Below the pieces are notes generated by a model. That model was not told the DNA's origin. It saw only the letters and a list, made by a program, of their open reading frames with translations, and did not search any database. Shown in pieces: positions 8,695 through 18,114 of a DNA stretch of 64,000 nucleotides (within the stretch, counting starts at the first letter, position 1; each line of letters begins with the position of its first letter). The position numbers and the translations under genes are program-made. Source of the stretch: Rivibacter subsaxonicus (lineage in GTDB: Bacteria > Pseudomonadota > Gammaproteobacteria > Burkholderiales > Burkholderiaceae_C). Where the stretch lies: NCBI RefSeq assembly GCF_004217215.1, contig NZ_SHKP01000006.1, positions 558,001-622,000 of the forward strand, in the 5' to 3' direction.

Positions 8695-9555
8695 TCAGAG
8701 CAGGCCCGCGCTCTTGGCCGCGGCCTCGATGCCCTTGTAGTTCTCGACCTTGCTCGGCACGTAGCGGGTGGCGCGCTGCAGCTCGAGGATCTCCTTGCCC
8801 TCGGCCGTGTCGCGGCTCAGCTCGGTGAAGGCCTTGGTGAGCTTCTCGCGCTGCGCGGCCGGCATGTCGGCGTGCACGCTCCAGTTGTAGTCGTAGTAGG
8901 GCGGGGTCGTGAAGAACACGCGCACCTTGTCGGTGTCGACCTTCTTGTCGGCGACGAGCTTGTCCCAGACCGAGATGTTGAGCGCACCCGCCTGAACCTT
9001 GCCCGAGGCCACCGCGGCCACGGTCGCGTCGTGCGCGCCGCTGTAGGCCACGCGCTTGAAGTCGCGGTCGGGGTCGATGCCGGCCTGCAGCAGGAAGCTG
9101 CGCGGCATCAGGTGGCCCGAGGTGCTGCTCTGCGAGCCGAAGCTGACGTCCTTGCCCTTGAGGTCGGCCAGGGTCTTGATCGCCGGGTCGGTGGTGACGA
9201 AGACCGAGCGGAACTTCTCGTCCTCCTCGCGTTGCACCAGCGGCAGCACCTTGCCACCCGAGCGATTGTTGGCCTGCACGAAGGTGAAGCCACCGAACCA
9301 GGCCAGGTCGACCTTCTTGTTGACCAGCGCCTCGACCGCGGCCGCGTAGTCGGTGACCGGCACGAACTCGACCTTCATGCCGAGCCGTTTCTCGAGGTGC
9401 TTCATCAACGGTGCGGCCTTGCGCGCCAGCTCGGTCGGTGACTCGTCGGGGATGGCGGTGACGCGGAAGACCTGCTGGGCCTGGACGCCGGCGGCCAATG
9501 AGAGGAGCCCGGCGAGCAGCAGGGCGCGGCGACGCAGGAAGGACGTGAGATACAT
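8695..9555 (-). CDS. PhnD-like periplasmic binding protein, putative selenate-type ABC importer
   Basis: A 286-aa exported solute-binding protein. The Sec signal peptide MYLTSFLRRRALLLAGLLSL is cleaved near VQAQQ. The mature part has the PhnD-type start FRVTAIPDESPTELARKAAP, then DLAWFGGFTFV and DVSFGSQSSTSGHLMP, the oxyanion-binding loop. From memory, the closest family is the PhnD relatives found beside selD and annotated as putative selenate transporter binding proteins; the adjoining senB and selD genes support that. The ATG at 9555 follows an ACGAGG ribosome site. It is first in a minus-strand operon and divergent from senB. The ligand is unproven. Confidence 0.84.
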   Translation of the reverse strand: MYLTSFLRRRALLLAGLLSLAAGVQAQQVFRVTAIPDESPTELARKAAPLMKHLEKRLGMKVEFVPVTDYAAAVEALVNKKVDLAWFGGFTFVQANNRSGGKVLPLVQREEDEKFRSVFVTTDPAIKTLADLKGKDVSFGSQSSTSGHLMPRSFLLQAGIDPDRDFKRVAYSGAHDATVAAVASGKVQAGALNISVWDKLVADKKVDTDKVRVFFTTPPYYDYNWSVHADMPAAQREKLTKAFTELSRDTAEGKEILELQRATRYVPSKVENYKGIEAAAKSAGLL

Positions 9556-9771
9556 GAGCAAGCCTCGTGGACGGGTTCGGAGCTGGCGGATTATGGAAGC
9601 GCAGCGCCGCGGAGGCCGGCAACGAGCTCGTCGCGATGCGGCTCGACAAAGCTGCGACAGCGCGGACCGTGCAGCGCGGACACAGTGGCAATGAACGCAC
9701 CGCGCGGCCCGGGTCGTGGAGCGCGTCGGGATGGACCGGCCTCCACAACCTGGCGTGCTAGAAGCTCGGGC
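9556..9771. promoter_or_regulatory. Divergent promoter region of the transporter operon and senB-selD
   Basis: A 216-base gap between the divergent starts must hold promoters for both operons. No clear -35/-10 pair or operator palindrome stood out. The sequence is GC-rich and partly open in several frames, which appear to be chance frames. Joint control of selenium uptake and use from this gap is inferred from the arrangement only. Confidence 0.45.
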
Positions 9772-10746
9772 ATGGCGCGTGCGCAGATCCTGATCGTGAG
9801 TCCTGCGCTGGCCGAGGCCAACAACGGCAACTGGCAGACCGCGTCGCGCTGGGCGCGGATGCTCTCGATTCATCATGATGTTCGCCTCGCGCAGCAGTGG
9901 CAGGGCGAGCCGGCCGACGCGCTGATCGCGCTGCATGCGCGCAAGAGCGCGGCGTCGGTGGCGCGCTGGCGTGACGAGGCCGGCAGCCGCCCGCTCGTGC
10001 TGGTGCTGACCGGCACCGATCTCTACGGCGACATCGCGACCGACGCCGCCGCGCAGCGCTCGCTGCAACTGGCCGATCGGCTGGTGGTGTTGCAGCCGCT
10101 CGGCGTGAACGCCTTGCCGCCGGCGCTGCGCCACAAGGCGGTGGTCTGCGTGCAGTCGACGCCGGCGCGGCGCACGCTGCCCAGGACCGGGCGCCACCTG
10201 CGCGCCATCGCCATCGGTCACCTGCGCGCCGAGAAGGCGCCGCAGACGCTGTTCGCCGCCGCGCGACGGCTGACGGCGCGCGAGGACATCTTCATCGACC
10301 ACATCGGCGCCGCGCTCGACCCGGCGCTCGGCGCGGCCGCCGCCGCGCTGGCGCGCGAGCAGCCCCGCTACCGTTGGCTCGGCGCGCAGCCGCATGGCGC
10401 TACGCGCGCGCGCCTGCAGCGTGCCCACCTGCTGGTGCATCCAAGCGCTCTCGAAGGCGGCGCCCACGTGGTGATCGAGGCCGTGACCAGCGGCACGCCG
10501 GTGCTGGCCTCGCGCATCGATGGCAACGTAGGCCTGCTCGGCGTCGACTACGGCGGCTACTTCGAGCCGGGCGACGATGCGGCGCTGGCGGCCCTGCTGT
10601 GCCAGTGTCGCGACGATCCGCTTAAGCTCGACGCATTGCGCCTTCAGTGCGCGCGGCGCGCACCGCTGTTCGAGCCGGCGCGCGAACGCGCCACGCTGCT
10701 GGCGCTGATCAAAGACCTGTTGGAGTTGTCCGATGAACGCCCCTGA
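9772..10746 (+). CDS. senB: Selenosugar synthase-like glycosyltransferase SenB
   Basis: A 324-aa GT4-type glycosyltransferase. Its N-terminus ILIVSPALAEANNGNWQTA and the motifs LTGTDLYGDI, IAIGHLRAEKAP and HPSALEGGAHVVIEAVTSGTPVLAS (the E-x7-E nucleotide-sugar motif) match, from memory, the SenB family. SenB joins selenophosphate to a UDP-sugar to form a selenosugar on the way to selenoneine. It overlaps selD by 14 bases, so the selenophosphate source is cotranscribed. ATG 9772 was chosen because the family homology begins there; the upstream frame to 9685 looks non-coding. The selenoneine synthase SenA (EgtB-like) is not in the window. Confidence 0.82.
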   Translation: MARAQILIVSPALAEANNGNWQTASRWARMLSIHHDVRLAQQWQGEPADALIALHARKSAASVARWRDEAGSRPLVLVLTGTDLYGDIATDAAAQRSLQLADRLVVLQPLGVNALPPALRHKAVVCVQSTPARRTLPRTGRHLRAIAIGHLRAEKAPQTLFAAARRLTAREDIFIDHIGAALDPALGAAAAALAREQPRYRWLGAQPHGATRARLQRAHLLVHPSALEGGAHVVIEAVTSGTPVLASRIDGNVGLLGVDYGGYFEPGDDAALAALLCQCRDDPLKLDALRLQCARRAPLFEPARERATLLALIKDLLELSDERP

Positions 10747-11800
10747 TCCCCGGCCCGGCCCGCGCCTGACCTCGCTCTCGCACGGCGGCGGCTGCGGCTG
10801 CAAGATCGCGCCCGGCGTGCTGGCCGAGATCCTGAAGAACACCGCCAAGCTGCCGATGCCGCCCGAACTGATGGTCGGCATCGAGACCGCCGACGATGCC
10901 GCGGTCTACCGGCTCAACGACGAGCAGGCGCTGATCGCCACCACCGACTTCTTCATGCCGATCGTCGACGACCCCTTCGACTTCGGCCGCATCGCCGCCA
11001 CCAACGCGATCAGCGACGTCTACGCGATGGGCGGCACGCCGATCATGGCGCTGGCGCTGGTCGGCATGCCGATCAACGTGCTGCCGCTGGAGGTGATCGG
11101 CCGCATCCTCGAGGGCGGCGAGTCGGTCTGCCGTGCGGCCGGCATCCCGATTGCCGGTGGCCACACGATCGACTCGGTCGAGCCGATCTATGGCCTGGTG
11201 GCGCTCGGACTCGTGCACCCGAAGCGAGTAAAACGCAACGCTGATGCCAAGCCCGGCGATCGGCTGATCCTCGGCAAGCCGATCGGCGTTGGCATCCTCT
11301 CGGCCGCGCTCAAGAAGGAGCAGCTCGACGCCGCCGGCTACAAGGCGATGATCGACTGCACGACCAGGCTCAACACGCCAGGGCCGGAGCTCGCCGCATT
11401 GGATGGCGTGCACGCGCTGACCGACATCACCGGTTTCGGCCTCGCCGGCCATGCGCTCGAACTGGCGCGCGGCGCCGGCTGTCGCATCGAGATCAACTGG
11501 AGCAAGGTACCGCTGCTGCCGGGCGTACGCGAGATGGCACGCGAAGGCTTCGTCACCGGCGCCTCGGGGCGCAACTGGGCCGGCTACGGCGCGCAGGTCG
11601 CGCTGCCGGCCGGCTTTGCGGCCGAGGACCAGGCGCTGCTCTCCGATCCGCAGACCAGCGGTGGCCTGCTGGTGAGCTGCGATCCGGGCGCGGTCGACGA
11701 GGTGCTGGCGATCTTCGGCCGGCACGGGTTTGAGGCGGCGGCGGAGATCGGCCGCGTGACGGCGCCGGCGCCGGGCGAGCCGGGCCTGCGCGTGCGATAG
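10733..11800 (+). CDS. selD: Selenide, water dikinase (selenophosphate synthetase)
   Basis: Makes selenophosphate from selenide and ATP. The N-terminal active loop LSHGGGCGCK has Cys21 and Lys24, matching the catalytic Cys17 and Lys20 of the E. coli enzyme, so this is a Cys form rather than a selenoprotein. Other marks are TTDFFMPIVDDPFDFGRIAA, ITGFGLAGHALE and the Gly-rich LSDPQTSGGLLVSC. Length 355 aa is normal. It is translationally coupled to senB. Selenophosphate could feed SenB and, if an mnmH gene exists elsewhere, 2-selenouridine in tRNA. Confidence 0.96.
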   Translation: MNAPDPRPGPRLTSLSHGGGCGCKIAPGVLAEILKNTAKLPMPPELMVGIETADDAAVYRLNDEQALIATTDFFMPIVDDPFDFGRIAATNAISDVYAMGGTPIMALALVGMPINVLPLEVIGRILEGGESVCRAAGIPIAGGHTIDSVEPIYGLVALGLVHPKRVKRNADAKPGDRLILGKPIGVGILSAALKKEQLDAAGYKAMIDCTTRLNTPGPELAALDGVHALTDITGFGLAGHALELARGAGCRIEINWSKVPLLPGVREMAREGFVTGASGRNWAGYGAQVALPAGFAAEDQALLSDPQTSGGLLVSCDPGAVDEVLAIFGRHGFEAAAEIGRVTAPAPGEPGLRVR

Positions 11801-12084
11801 CTGCCGGAGCCCGACCGGTCGCCGCGGTCGTGGCTTCGCTGGCGGCGAACCCTCGCTGGCCGTAGCACGCACGCTCGGCCACGCCGCCGCCCGCATGATC
11901 CGCCTGCGGAACGCCGCAGGCTCACGAGGCCGCCTTCCCTCGCCCCGTCCACGCTCACCAGCGTGAGCCGGAGCGCGGCGCGGCGTTCCGCCTTGTTCTA
12001 TCGTCGAGAATTCGCCGGTCGCGAAGGCTCGCTTGAAGCATTCCGCAGCGCCACCAGCGCTCCTTCGCGCATCATGAAGGATTC
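11801..12084. other. Intergenic region between selD and the LysR gene
   Basis: No credible gene in these 284 bases. Two short hairpins are visible: CCTGCGG/CCGCAGG at 11903-11920 and GCTCAC/GTGAGC at 11953-11968. Neither has a following T-run, so intrinsic termination of selD is uncertain. The LysR promoter should lie in the right half, but no convincing boxes were found. Confidence 0.4.
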
Positions 12085-13023
12085 ATGCGCTTCGACCTCG
12101 TCACCCTCAACCTCGTGCTGGCAATCGCCGAGACGAGCAGCATCACGCGCGGTGCCGAGCGCGAGAGCCTGGCGCTGGCGGCGGCGAGCAAGCGCCTGTC
12201 AGACCTCGAGACCCGCCTGGGCGTGGCGCTGTTCGAGCGCCGCGCGCGCGGGGTCGAACTCACCGAAGCCGGCCGCGCGCTGGTGCGCCACATCCGCTCG
12301 CTCAACGCCTCGCTGCTGGCGCTGGAGAGCGAGGTGGTCGAGTTCTCGCGTGGCATCAAGGGCCACCTGCGCATCGTTGCCAACGCCGGTGCGATCGCCG
12401 AATGCCTGCCGCCGGACCTGGCGGCCTTTTCCACCGCCCATCCGCTGATCCGCATCAGCCTCGAAGACCTGACCAGCGCCGAGGTGCAGGCGGCGGTGGC
12501 CGAGGGCCGCGCCGACGTCGGCATCTGCGCGCCGCCGGTGCTCGACGCGCGGCTGCAGGCGGTGGCGTACCGCAGCGGCACGCTGGCGGCGATCGTGCCG
12601 AGGAAGCACGCGCTGGCCGGCCGCAAGCGGGTTCGCTTCGACGAACTGCTCGACGACGACTTCGTCGGCCTGCACGTGGGCGCCTCGGTCCAGGAGTTGA
12701 TGCACGGGCAGGCGCTGGCGCTCGGGCGTACGCTCAAGGCGCGGCTGCAGGTGCGTGGCTTCGACGCGATCGCGCAGATGGTCGGCGCCGGGCTCGGCGT
12801 GGCGGTGCTGCCGGCGGTGGTGGCCGAGCGCTTCGCGCAACTCTTCTCGATCCGCGTGCTCGCACTCGACGAACCCTGGGCCACGCGCGACTATCAGCTC
12901 GTCGTGCGCGCCCAGCCAGTGCTGCCGAGCGTCGTGCAGCGCTTCGTCACCGCGCTCTGCCCGACGCCCGCGCCGAACGCGAGACAATCCCATCCGACGA
13001 CCAGCGAGGTCAAGCCCTCATGA
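12085..13023 (+). CDS. LysR-family transcriptional regulator
   Basis: A 312-aa regulator with an N-terminal winged helix-turn-helix (residues about 1-60; [30 protein letters not shown] is represented by [13 protein letters not shown] and [15 protein letters not shown]) and a C-terminal effector-binding domain starting near [14 protein letters not shown]. Its stop overlaps the leuC start as ATGA, in the same direction. That differs from the usual divergent LysR arrangement and puts the regulator first in the leu transcript. The target and effector are unknown; control of leuCDB, or of itself by way of the upstream gap, is plausible. Confidence 0.88.
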   Translation: MRFDLVTLNLVLAIAETSSITRGAERESLALAAASKRLSDLETRLGVALFERRARGVELTEAGRALVRHIRSLNASLLALESEVVEFSRGIKGHLRIVANAGAIAECLPPDLAAFSTAHPLIRISLEDLTSAEVQAAVAEGRADVGICAPPVLDARLQAVAYRSGTLAAIVPRKHALAGRKRVRFDELLDDDFVGLHVGASVQELMHGQALALGRTLKARLQVRGFDAIAQMVGAGLGVAVLPAVVAERFAQLFSIRVLALDEPWATRDYQLVVRAQPVLPSVVQRFVTALCPTPAPNARQSHPTTSEVKPS

Positions 13024-14432
13024 ACGCCCGCACTCTCTACGACAAGCTCTGGGACGAGCATGTGGTCCACGCCGAAGACGACGGCACCACCGTGCTCTAC
13101 ATCGACCGCCACCTGGTGCACGAGGTCACCAGCCCGCAGGCCTTCGAGGGCATCGAGCTGGCCGGCCGCAAGGTCTGGCGGCTCTCGGCCAATCTTGCGG
13201 TGAGCGACCACAACGTGCCGACCACCGACCGCAGCCACGGCATCGCCGACCCGGTCAGCAAGCTCCAGGTCGACACGCTCGACGCCAACTGCGATCGCCA
13301 CGGCATCACGCAGTTCAAGATGAGCGACAAGCGCCAGGGCATCGTCCACGTGATCGGGCCCGAGCAGGGCGCCACGCTGCCGGGCATGACGGTGGTCTGC
13401 GGCGACAGCCACACCAGCACCCATGGCGCCTTCGGCGCGCTGGCCCACGGCATCGGCACCAGCGAGGTCGAGCATGTGCTGGCCACGCAGACGCTGCTGG
13501 CGCGCAAGGCCAAGAACATGCTGGTGCGGGTCGACGGCCAGCTTCAGCGCGGCTGCGGCGCCAAGGACATCGTGCTGGCGATCATCGGCCGCATCGGCAC
13601 CGCCGGCGGCACCGGCTACACCATCGAGTTCGGCGGCAGCGCGATCCGCGCGTTGAGCATGGAAGGCCGGATGACGGTCTGCAACATGGCGATCGAGGCC
13701 GGCGCGCGCGCCGGGCTGATCGCGGTGGACGACACCACGATCAGCTACGTGCGGGGTCGGCCGTTCAGCCCGGCCGGCGTCGAATGGGAGCAGGCGGTGG
13801 CGCACTGGCGCACGCTGCACAGCGACGCCGACGCCGCTTTCGACCGCGTGGTCGAGCTCGACGCGGCACAGATCCAGCCGCAGGTGAGCTGGGGCACCAG
13901 CCCGGAGATGGTGCTCGGCATCGACGCACGTGTGCCCGATCCGGACAAGGAGAAGGACGCCGTCAAGCGCGGCGCCATCGAGCGCGCGCTGGCCTACATG
14001 GCTCTCGAGCCCAACAAGCCGCTGGCCGACATCCGCATCGACAAGGTCTTCATCGGCTCCTGCACCAACAGCCGCATCGAGGATCTGCGCGAGGCGGCTG
14101 GCGTGGTGAAGCGCGTCGGCGGCCGGCTCGCCAGCAACGTGAAACTCGCGCTGGTGGTGCCCGGCTCGGGGCTTGTGAAGGAGCAAGCCGAGCGCGAGGG
14201 GCTGGATGCGGTGTTCAAGGCGGCCGGCTTCGAATGGCGCGAGCCGGGCTGCTCGATGTGCCTGGCGATGAACGCCGACCGCCTCGAGCCCGGCGAGCGC
14301 TGTGCCAGCACCAGCAACCGCAATTTCGAAGGCCGCCAGGGCGCCGGTGGCCGCACCCATCTGGTGAGCCCGGCGATGGCGGCTGCCGCCGCGCTGGCCG
14401 GGCATTTTGTCGATGTGCGGCGCATTACCTGA
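13020..14432 (+). CDS. leuC: 3-isopropylmalate dehydratase large subunit
   Basis: With LeuD it isomerises 2-isopropylmalate to 3-isopropylmalate in leucine synthesis. An aconitase-type [4Fe-4S] enzyme of 470 aa. Cluster ligands lie in FIGSCTNSR and in [11 protein letters not shown] near the C-terminus; [13 protein letters not shown] and [14 protein letters not shown] are conserved substrate-side segments. ATG 13020 overlaps the LysR gene stop; longer frames upstream are shadows of the regulator. It is followed by a small lipoprotein gene and leuD. Confidence 0.96.
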   Translation: MNARTLYDKLWDEHVVHAEDDGTTVLYIDRHLVHEVTSPQAFEGIELAGRKVWRLSANLAVSDHNVPTTDRSHGIADPVSKLQVDTLDANCDRHGITQFKMSDKRQGIVHVIGPEQGATLPGMTVVCGDSHTSTHGAFGALAHGIGTSEVEHVLATQTLLARKAKNMLVRVDGQLQRGCGAKDIVLAIIGRIGTAGGTGYTIEFGGSAIRALSMEGRMTVCNMAIEAGARAGLIAVDDTTISYVRGRPFSPAGVEWEQAVAHWRTLHSDADAAFDRVVELDAAQIQPQVSWGTSPEMVLGIDARVPDPDKEKDAVKRGAIERALAYMALEPNKPLADIRIDKVFIGSCTNSRIEDLREAAGVVKRVGGRLASNVKLALVVPGSGLVKEQAEREGLDAVFKAAGFEWREPGCSMCLAMNADRLEPGERCASTSNRNFEGRQGAGGRTHLVSPAMAAAAALAGHFVDVRRIT

Positions 14433-14453
14433 ACGACCCGAGGATCAAGAGTC

Positions 14454-14588
14454 ATGAAGAAGAGTTTTCTCCCCGCGCTGCTGCTGTGCGGGATGGCGCT
14501 GCTGGTCAGCGGTTGCAATACCGTGGCCGGCTTCGGCAAGGATCTCGAGAAGGTCGGCGAGAAGATGCAGGACAAGTCGAAGAAGTGA
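14454..14588 (+). CDS. Entericidin-family small lipoprotein
   Basis: A 44-residue gene between leuC and leuD. The lipoprotein signal MKKSFLPALLLCGMALLVSG precedes the lipobox Cys at residue 21 (LVSGC). The mature part is a short amphipathic Lys-rich helix, NTVAGFGKDLEKVGEKMQDK. This matches the EcnA/EcnB entericidin family, small membrane-anchored lipoproteins first described as a toxin-antidote pair; only one member is present here. It sits 21 bases after leuC and 9 bases before leuD, with the upstream ribosome site GGATCAAGAG. A link to leucine synthesis is not evident, so stress-related envelope function is inference. Confidence 0.88.
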   Translation: MKKSFLPALLLCGMALLVSGCNTVAGFGKDLEKVGEKMQDKSKK

Positions 14589-14597
14589 GTCGTGGCC

Positions 14598-15245
14598 ATG
14601 CAAGCTTTCACCACCCACCAGGGGCTGGTCGCGCCGCTCGACCGTGACAACGTCGACACCGACGCGATCATCCCCAAGCAATTCCTCAAGTCGATCAAGC
14701 GCAGCGGCTTCGGCCCCAATCTCTTCGACGAGTGGCGCTACCTCGACCATGGCGAGCCGGGTCAGGACCCGGCCACGCGCAAGGCCAACCCCGACTTCGT
14801 GCTGAACCTGCCGCGCTACAAGGGCGCCTCGGTGCTGCTGGCGCGCGCCAACTTCGGCTGCGGCTCGAGCCGCGAGCACGCGCCGTGGGCGATCGAGCAA
14901 TATGGCTTTCGGGCGCTGATCGCGCCGAGCTTCGCCGACATCTTCTTCAACAACTGCTTCAAGAACGGCCTGCTGCCGATCGTGCTGCCCGAGGCCCAGG
15001 TGGCGCGGTTGTTCGACGAGGTCGCGGCCTTCCCCGGCTACCGGCTCACCATCGACCTGCCGCGCCAGGTGGTGGTCAAGGCCGACGGCGAGGAACTGCC
15101 CTTCGAGGTGCAACCGTTTCGCAAGCAATGCCTGCTCAACGGCTGGGACGACATCGGCCTGACGCTGCAGCATGCCGACAAGATCCGCGCCTTCGAGGCC
15201 GAGCGCCTGGCCCGGCAACCCTGGCTCGCGCACCGCGTGCTCTGA
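14598..15245 (+). CDS. leuD: 3-isopropylmalate dehydratase small subunit
   Basis: Partner of LeuC, forming the swivelling substrate-recognition domain (215 aa). Conserved marks are [14 protein letters not shown] near residue 20, [15 protein letters not shown] in the middle and [20 protein letters not shown] 14598 was chosen over an in-frame GTG at 14592, since LeuD proteins usually begin just before the F-T-x-x-x-G-x-V segment. Three bases separate its stop from the next membrane-protein gene. Confidence 0.95.
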   Translation: MQAFTTHQGLVAPLDRDNVDTDAIIPKQFLKSIKRSGFGPNLFDEWRYLDHGEPGQDPATRKANPDFVLNLPRYKGASVLLARANFGCGSSREHAPWAIEQYGFRALIAPSFADIFFNNCFKNGLLPIVLPEAQVARLFDEVAAFPGYRLTIDLPRQVVVKADGEELPFEVQPFRKQCLLNGWDDIGLTLQHADKIRAFEAERLARQPWLAHRVL

Positions 15246-15248
15246 GGC

Positions 15249-15626
15249 ATGAAGCTGCGGCGCTGGCTGCATCGCGCACTGTTCGCGCGCCGCTGGCTCA
15301 CGTTCATCGTGCTGTGCCTGAGCTTCTTCGTCTTTGGCGCCGGCACGCTGAACCTGTTCCTGCTGCTCAAGGCCAACACCGGGCTCGTGCTCGAGCATGG
15401 CTGGCAGGCGCTGATGGACGGCGCCGCGATGCAGTTCGGCGAGCTGATGCTGACCGGCGCCGTGAGCATGGCGGCCTACGTGCTGTTCAAGTCCTGCGAG
15501 CACAGCCTGGTGCACTGGTTCGTCGATGAGCCCGAGCCCGGCACCCGGCCGATCATTCCCGGTGCACCGGCGCGACCGGTGCCCACGACCACCACCTCCC
15601 GTTCCCACAGCAAGAAGTCACGATGA
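15249..15626 (+). CDS. Small two-helix membrane protein in the leu operon
   Basis: I do not recognise a named family. The 125-aa product has a basic N-terminus ([15 protein letters not shown]), a first membrane helix ([20 protein letters not shown], running on into LFLLL), a second amphipathic or membrane segment ([20 protein letters not shown]) and a Pro/Thr/Ser-rich C-terminal tail. It starts 3 bases after leuD and overlaps leuB by 4 bases (ATGA), so it is fully embedded in the leu operon. Similar small membrane proteins at this position are, from memory, common in related genomes. No function is assigned. Confidence 0.75.
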   Translation: MKLRRWLHRALFARRWLTFIVLCLSFFVFGAGTLNLFLLLKANTGLVLEHGWQALMDGAAMQFGELMLTGAVSMAAYVLFKSCEHSLVHWFVDEPEPGTRPIIPGAPARPVPTTTTSRSHSKKSR

Positions 15627-16741
15627 AGAAGATTGCAGTCCTGCCGGGTGACGGCATCGGCCCGGAAATCATGGCCGAGGCGCTCAAGGTGCTGGCGGCG
15701 CTCGAGCTGCCGATCGAGCTGAAGCAGGCGCCGGTCGGCGGTGCCGCCTACGAGCTGCACGGCCATCCGCTGCCCGAGGCCACGCTGCAGCTCGCGCTCG
15801 ACTCCGACGCGGTGCTGTTCGGCGCCGTCGGCGACTGGAAGTACGACACGCTCGAGCGCCGGCTGCGGCCGGAGCAGGCGATCCTCGGGCTGCGCAAGGC
15901 GCTCGGCCTGTTCGCCAACTTCCGCCCGGCGATCTGCCACGCGCCGCTGACCGATGCCTCGAGCCTGAAGCCCGAGCTGGTCGCGGGCCTGGACATCCTG
16001 ATCATCCGCGAGCTCACGGGCGACATCTACTTCGGCCAGCCGCGCGGCCGCCGCACCGCGGTCGACGGCCATTTCCCCGGCGCCGAGGAAGCCTTCGACA
16101 CCATGCGCTACAGCCGGCCCGAGATCGAGCGCATCGCCCATGTGGCGTTCCAGGCCGCGCGCAAGCGCAACAAGAAGGTCACCAGCGTCGACAAGGCCAA
16201 CGTGCTCGAGACCTTCCAGTTCTGGAAGGACGTCGTGACCGAGGTCCACGCCCAGTACCCCGACGTCGCGCTCGACCACATGTACGTGGACAACGCGGCG
16301 ATGCAGCTGGTCAAGGCGCCCAAGAAGTTCGACGTTCTGGTGACCGGCAACATGTTCGGCGACATCCTCAGCGACGAGGCGGCCATGCTGACCGGCTCGA
16401 TCGGCATGCTGCCGAGCGCCTCGCTCAACGAGCGCGGCCAGGGCCTGTACGAGCCCAGCCACGGCAGCGCGCCCGACATTGCCGGCAAGGGCGTGGCCAA
16501 CCCCTTGGCTACAATCCTGTCGGCCGCCATGATGCTTCGTTACTCGCTCCAGAACCCCGACGCCGCCGACCGCATCGAAGCGGCCGTGGGCGCGGTGCTG
16601 GACGCCGGTTTGCGCACCGCAGACATCGCCGCCGCCGGCGCCGCGACCGTCAGCACCCGCGAGATGGGTGATGCGGTCGTTGCCGCTGTCCTTGGCAACA
16701 GCGCTGGCCACAAAACCATTTCGATCACCACCAAGCGCTGA
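15623..16741 (+). CDS. leuB: 3-isopropylmalate dehydrogenase
   Basis: NAD-dependent oxidative decarboxylation of 3-isopropylmalate, the third dedicated step of leucine synthesis (372 aa). The N-terminus [20 protein letters not shown], the substrate loop [34 protein letters not shown] and the NAD site [19 protein letters not shown] are all present. The start overlaps the stop of the preceding membrane-protein gene. A hairpin follows in the 93-base gap before asd. Confidence 0.96.
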   Translation: MKKIAVLPGDGIGPEIMAEALKVLAALELPIELKQAPVGGAAYELHGHPLPEATLQLALDSDAVLFGAVGDWKYDTLERRLRPEQAILGLRKALGLFANFRPAICHAPLTDASSLKPELVAGLDILIIRELTGDIYFGQPRGRRTAVDGHFPGAEEAFDTMRYSRPEIERIAHVAFQAARKRNKKVTSVDKANVLETFQFWKDVVTEVHAQYPDVALDHMYVDNAAMQLVKAPKKFDVLVTGNMFGDILSDEAAMLTGSIGMLPSASLNERGQGLYEPSHGSAPDIAGKGVANPLATILSAAMMLRYSLQNPDAADRIEAAVGAVLDAGLRTADIAAAGAATVSTREMGDAVVAAVLGNSAGHKTISITTKR

Positions 16742-16769
16742 CGCGCCGGTTCGTCTCGTCCCACCCGGA

Positions 16770-16787
16770 CCCGGCGAACGAGCCGGG
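16770..16787 (+). repeat. Hairpin between leuB and asd
   Basis: CCCGGC-GAACGA-GCCGGG forms a 6-base stem with a 6-base loop in the leuB-asd gap. No T-run follows, so it could slow or stabilise rather than end the transcript. A ribosome site (AGAAGGATCAGGAA) for asd follows at about 16820. Confidence 0.4.
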
Positions 16788-16834
16788 CAGAGCAGCAGGG
16801 TTCGGGATCATCGAAACGATAGAAGGATCAGGAA

Positions 16835-17962
16835 ATGGCACTCACAGGACTCGTCGGCTGGCGTGGCATGGTCGGCTCCGTGCTGATGGACCGCATGCAG
16901 GCCGAGGGCGACTTCGCGCTCATCGAGCCGCTGTTCTTCTCGACCAGCAATGCCGGCGGCCTCGCCCCGGCCTGGGCGAAGAACGAGACGAAGCTGCAGG
17001 ACGCCTTCGACATCGAGGCGCTCAAGCGCTGCGAGATCATCATCACCGCGCAGGGCGGCGACTACACCTCCGAGGTGTTCCCCAAGCTGCGCGCGGCGGG
17101 CTGGAAAGGCCACTGGATCGACGCCGCCTCGACGCTGCGCATGGAGCCCGACGCGGTGATCGTGCTCGACCCGGTCAACCTGCCCGTCATCAAGAACGCA
17201 CTCGCCAAGGGTGGCCGCAACTGGATCGGCGGCAACTGCACCGTCAGCTGCATGCTGATGGGCGTCGGCGCGCTCTACAAGGCCGGCCTGGTCGAGTGGA
17301 TGAGCACCCAGACCTACCAGGCGGCCAGCGGCGGCGGCGCGCAGCACATGCGCGAACTGCTCACGCAGTACGGCACGCTCAACGACGCGGTGCGGCCGCT
17401 GCTCGACGACCCGAAGAGCGCGATCCTCGAGATCGACCGCCTGGTGGCCGAGACCCAGCGCGGCCTGAGCCCCGAGCAGACCGCCAACTTCGGCGTGCCG
17501 CTGGGCGGCTCGCTGATTCCGTGGATCGACAAGGACCTGGGCAACGGCGTCTCCAAGGAAGAGTGGAAGGGCGGCGCCGAGACCAACAAGATCCTCGGCC
17601 AGGGCGCGGGCTTCGGCAGCGCCGCGGTGCCGGTCGACGGCTTCTGCGTGCGCGTCGGCGCGATGCGCTGCCACTCGCAGGCGCTGACCTTCAAGCTCAA
17701 GAAGGACGTGCCGCTGGCCGACATCGAGGCCATGATCGCCGCCGACAACGACTGGGTGAAGGTGGTGCCGAACACCCGCGCGGCGACCATCCGTGAACTG
17801 ACGCCAGTGGCCGTGACCGGCACGATGAGCATCCCGGTCGGTCGCCTGCGCAAGATGGCGATGGGGTCGGAGTACCTGGGCGCCTTCACCATCGGCGACC
17901 AGTTGCTGTGGGGTGCCGCGGAGCCGCTGCGCCGCATGCTGCGGATCCTGCTCGAGCAATGA
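16835..17962 (+). CDS. asd: Aspartate-semialdehyde dehydrogenase
   Basis: NADPH-dependent reduction of aspartyl phosphate, the branch enzyme for lysine/diaminopimelate, threonine and methionine (375 aa). It has the NADP loop [15 protein letters not shown] and the catalytic Cys135 in [12 protein letters not shown], the same position as in E. coli, so it is the Gram-negative long type. [12 protein letters not shown] follows near the C-terminus. It lies between leuB and fimV, the conserved order in this order of bacteria. Confidence 0.96.
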   Translation: MALTGLVGWRGMVGSVLMDRMQAEGDFALIEPLFFSTSNAGGLAPAWAKNETKLQDAFDIEALKRCEIIITAQGGDYTSEVFPKLRAAGWKGHWIDAASTLRMEPDAVIVLDPVNLPVIKNALAKGGRNWIGGNCTVSCMLMGVGALYKAGLVEWMSTQTYQAASGGGAQHMRELLTQYGTLNDAVRPLLDDPKSAILEIDRLVAETQRGLSPEQTANFGVPLGGSLIPWIDKDLGNGVSKEEWKGGAETNKILGQGAGFGSAAVPVDGFCVRVGAMRCHSQALTFKLKKDVPLADIEAMIAADNDWVKVVPNTRAATIRELTPVAVTGTMSIPVGRLRKMAMGSEYLGAFTIGDQLLWGAAEPLRRMLRILLEQ

Positions 17963-18004
17963 CGGCCAGTTTGGGCGCGCCGGCGGCCGGTGACGCCCGG
18001 TAAC

Positions 18005-18030
18005 GCCGCGTTGTCAACCGACAACGCGGC
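18005..18030. repeat. Perfect 11-base inverted repeat between asd and fimV
   Basis: GCCGCGTTGTC and GACAACGCGGC flank an AACC loop, making a strong hairpin 42 bases after the asd stop. There is no T-run right after it, so it is a possible Rho-assisted terminator, RNA end stabiliser or protein site. It lies before the fimV promoter candidate. Confidence 0.55.
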
Positions 18031-18085
18031 CGGGTGGCGTAAAGCGCACCCTTGGCCGCTTTGGAACATCAGCCTTTGCTTCAGC

Positions 18086-18114
18086 TTGTCAGCCTATCTG
18101 CCTGCTGTTATTGT
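18086..18114 (+). promoter_or_regulatory. Sigma-70-like promoter for fimV
   Basis: TTGTCA (18086-18091) and TATTGT (18109-18114) are separated by 17 bases, in the only AT-rich patch of the 257-base asd-fimV gap. Transcription from here would leave a leader of about 100 bases containing a CCCGC/GCGGG hairpin at 18128-18145 before the TTG start. Confidence 0.55.

Noticed and set aside
6171-9555. Phosphonate uptake for a C-P lyase pathway
   Set aside because: The transporter family fits, but no phnG-M, phnX or phnW genes are near, while senB and selD are directly divergent. The phosphonate reading is kept only as an alternative.
11903-11968. Hairpins after selD as intrinsic terminators
   Set aside because: Short stems without a following T-run; could equally be chance in GC-rich DNA.
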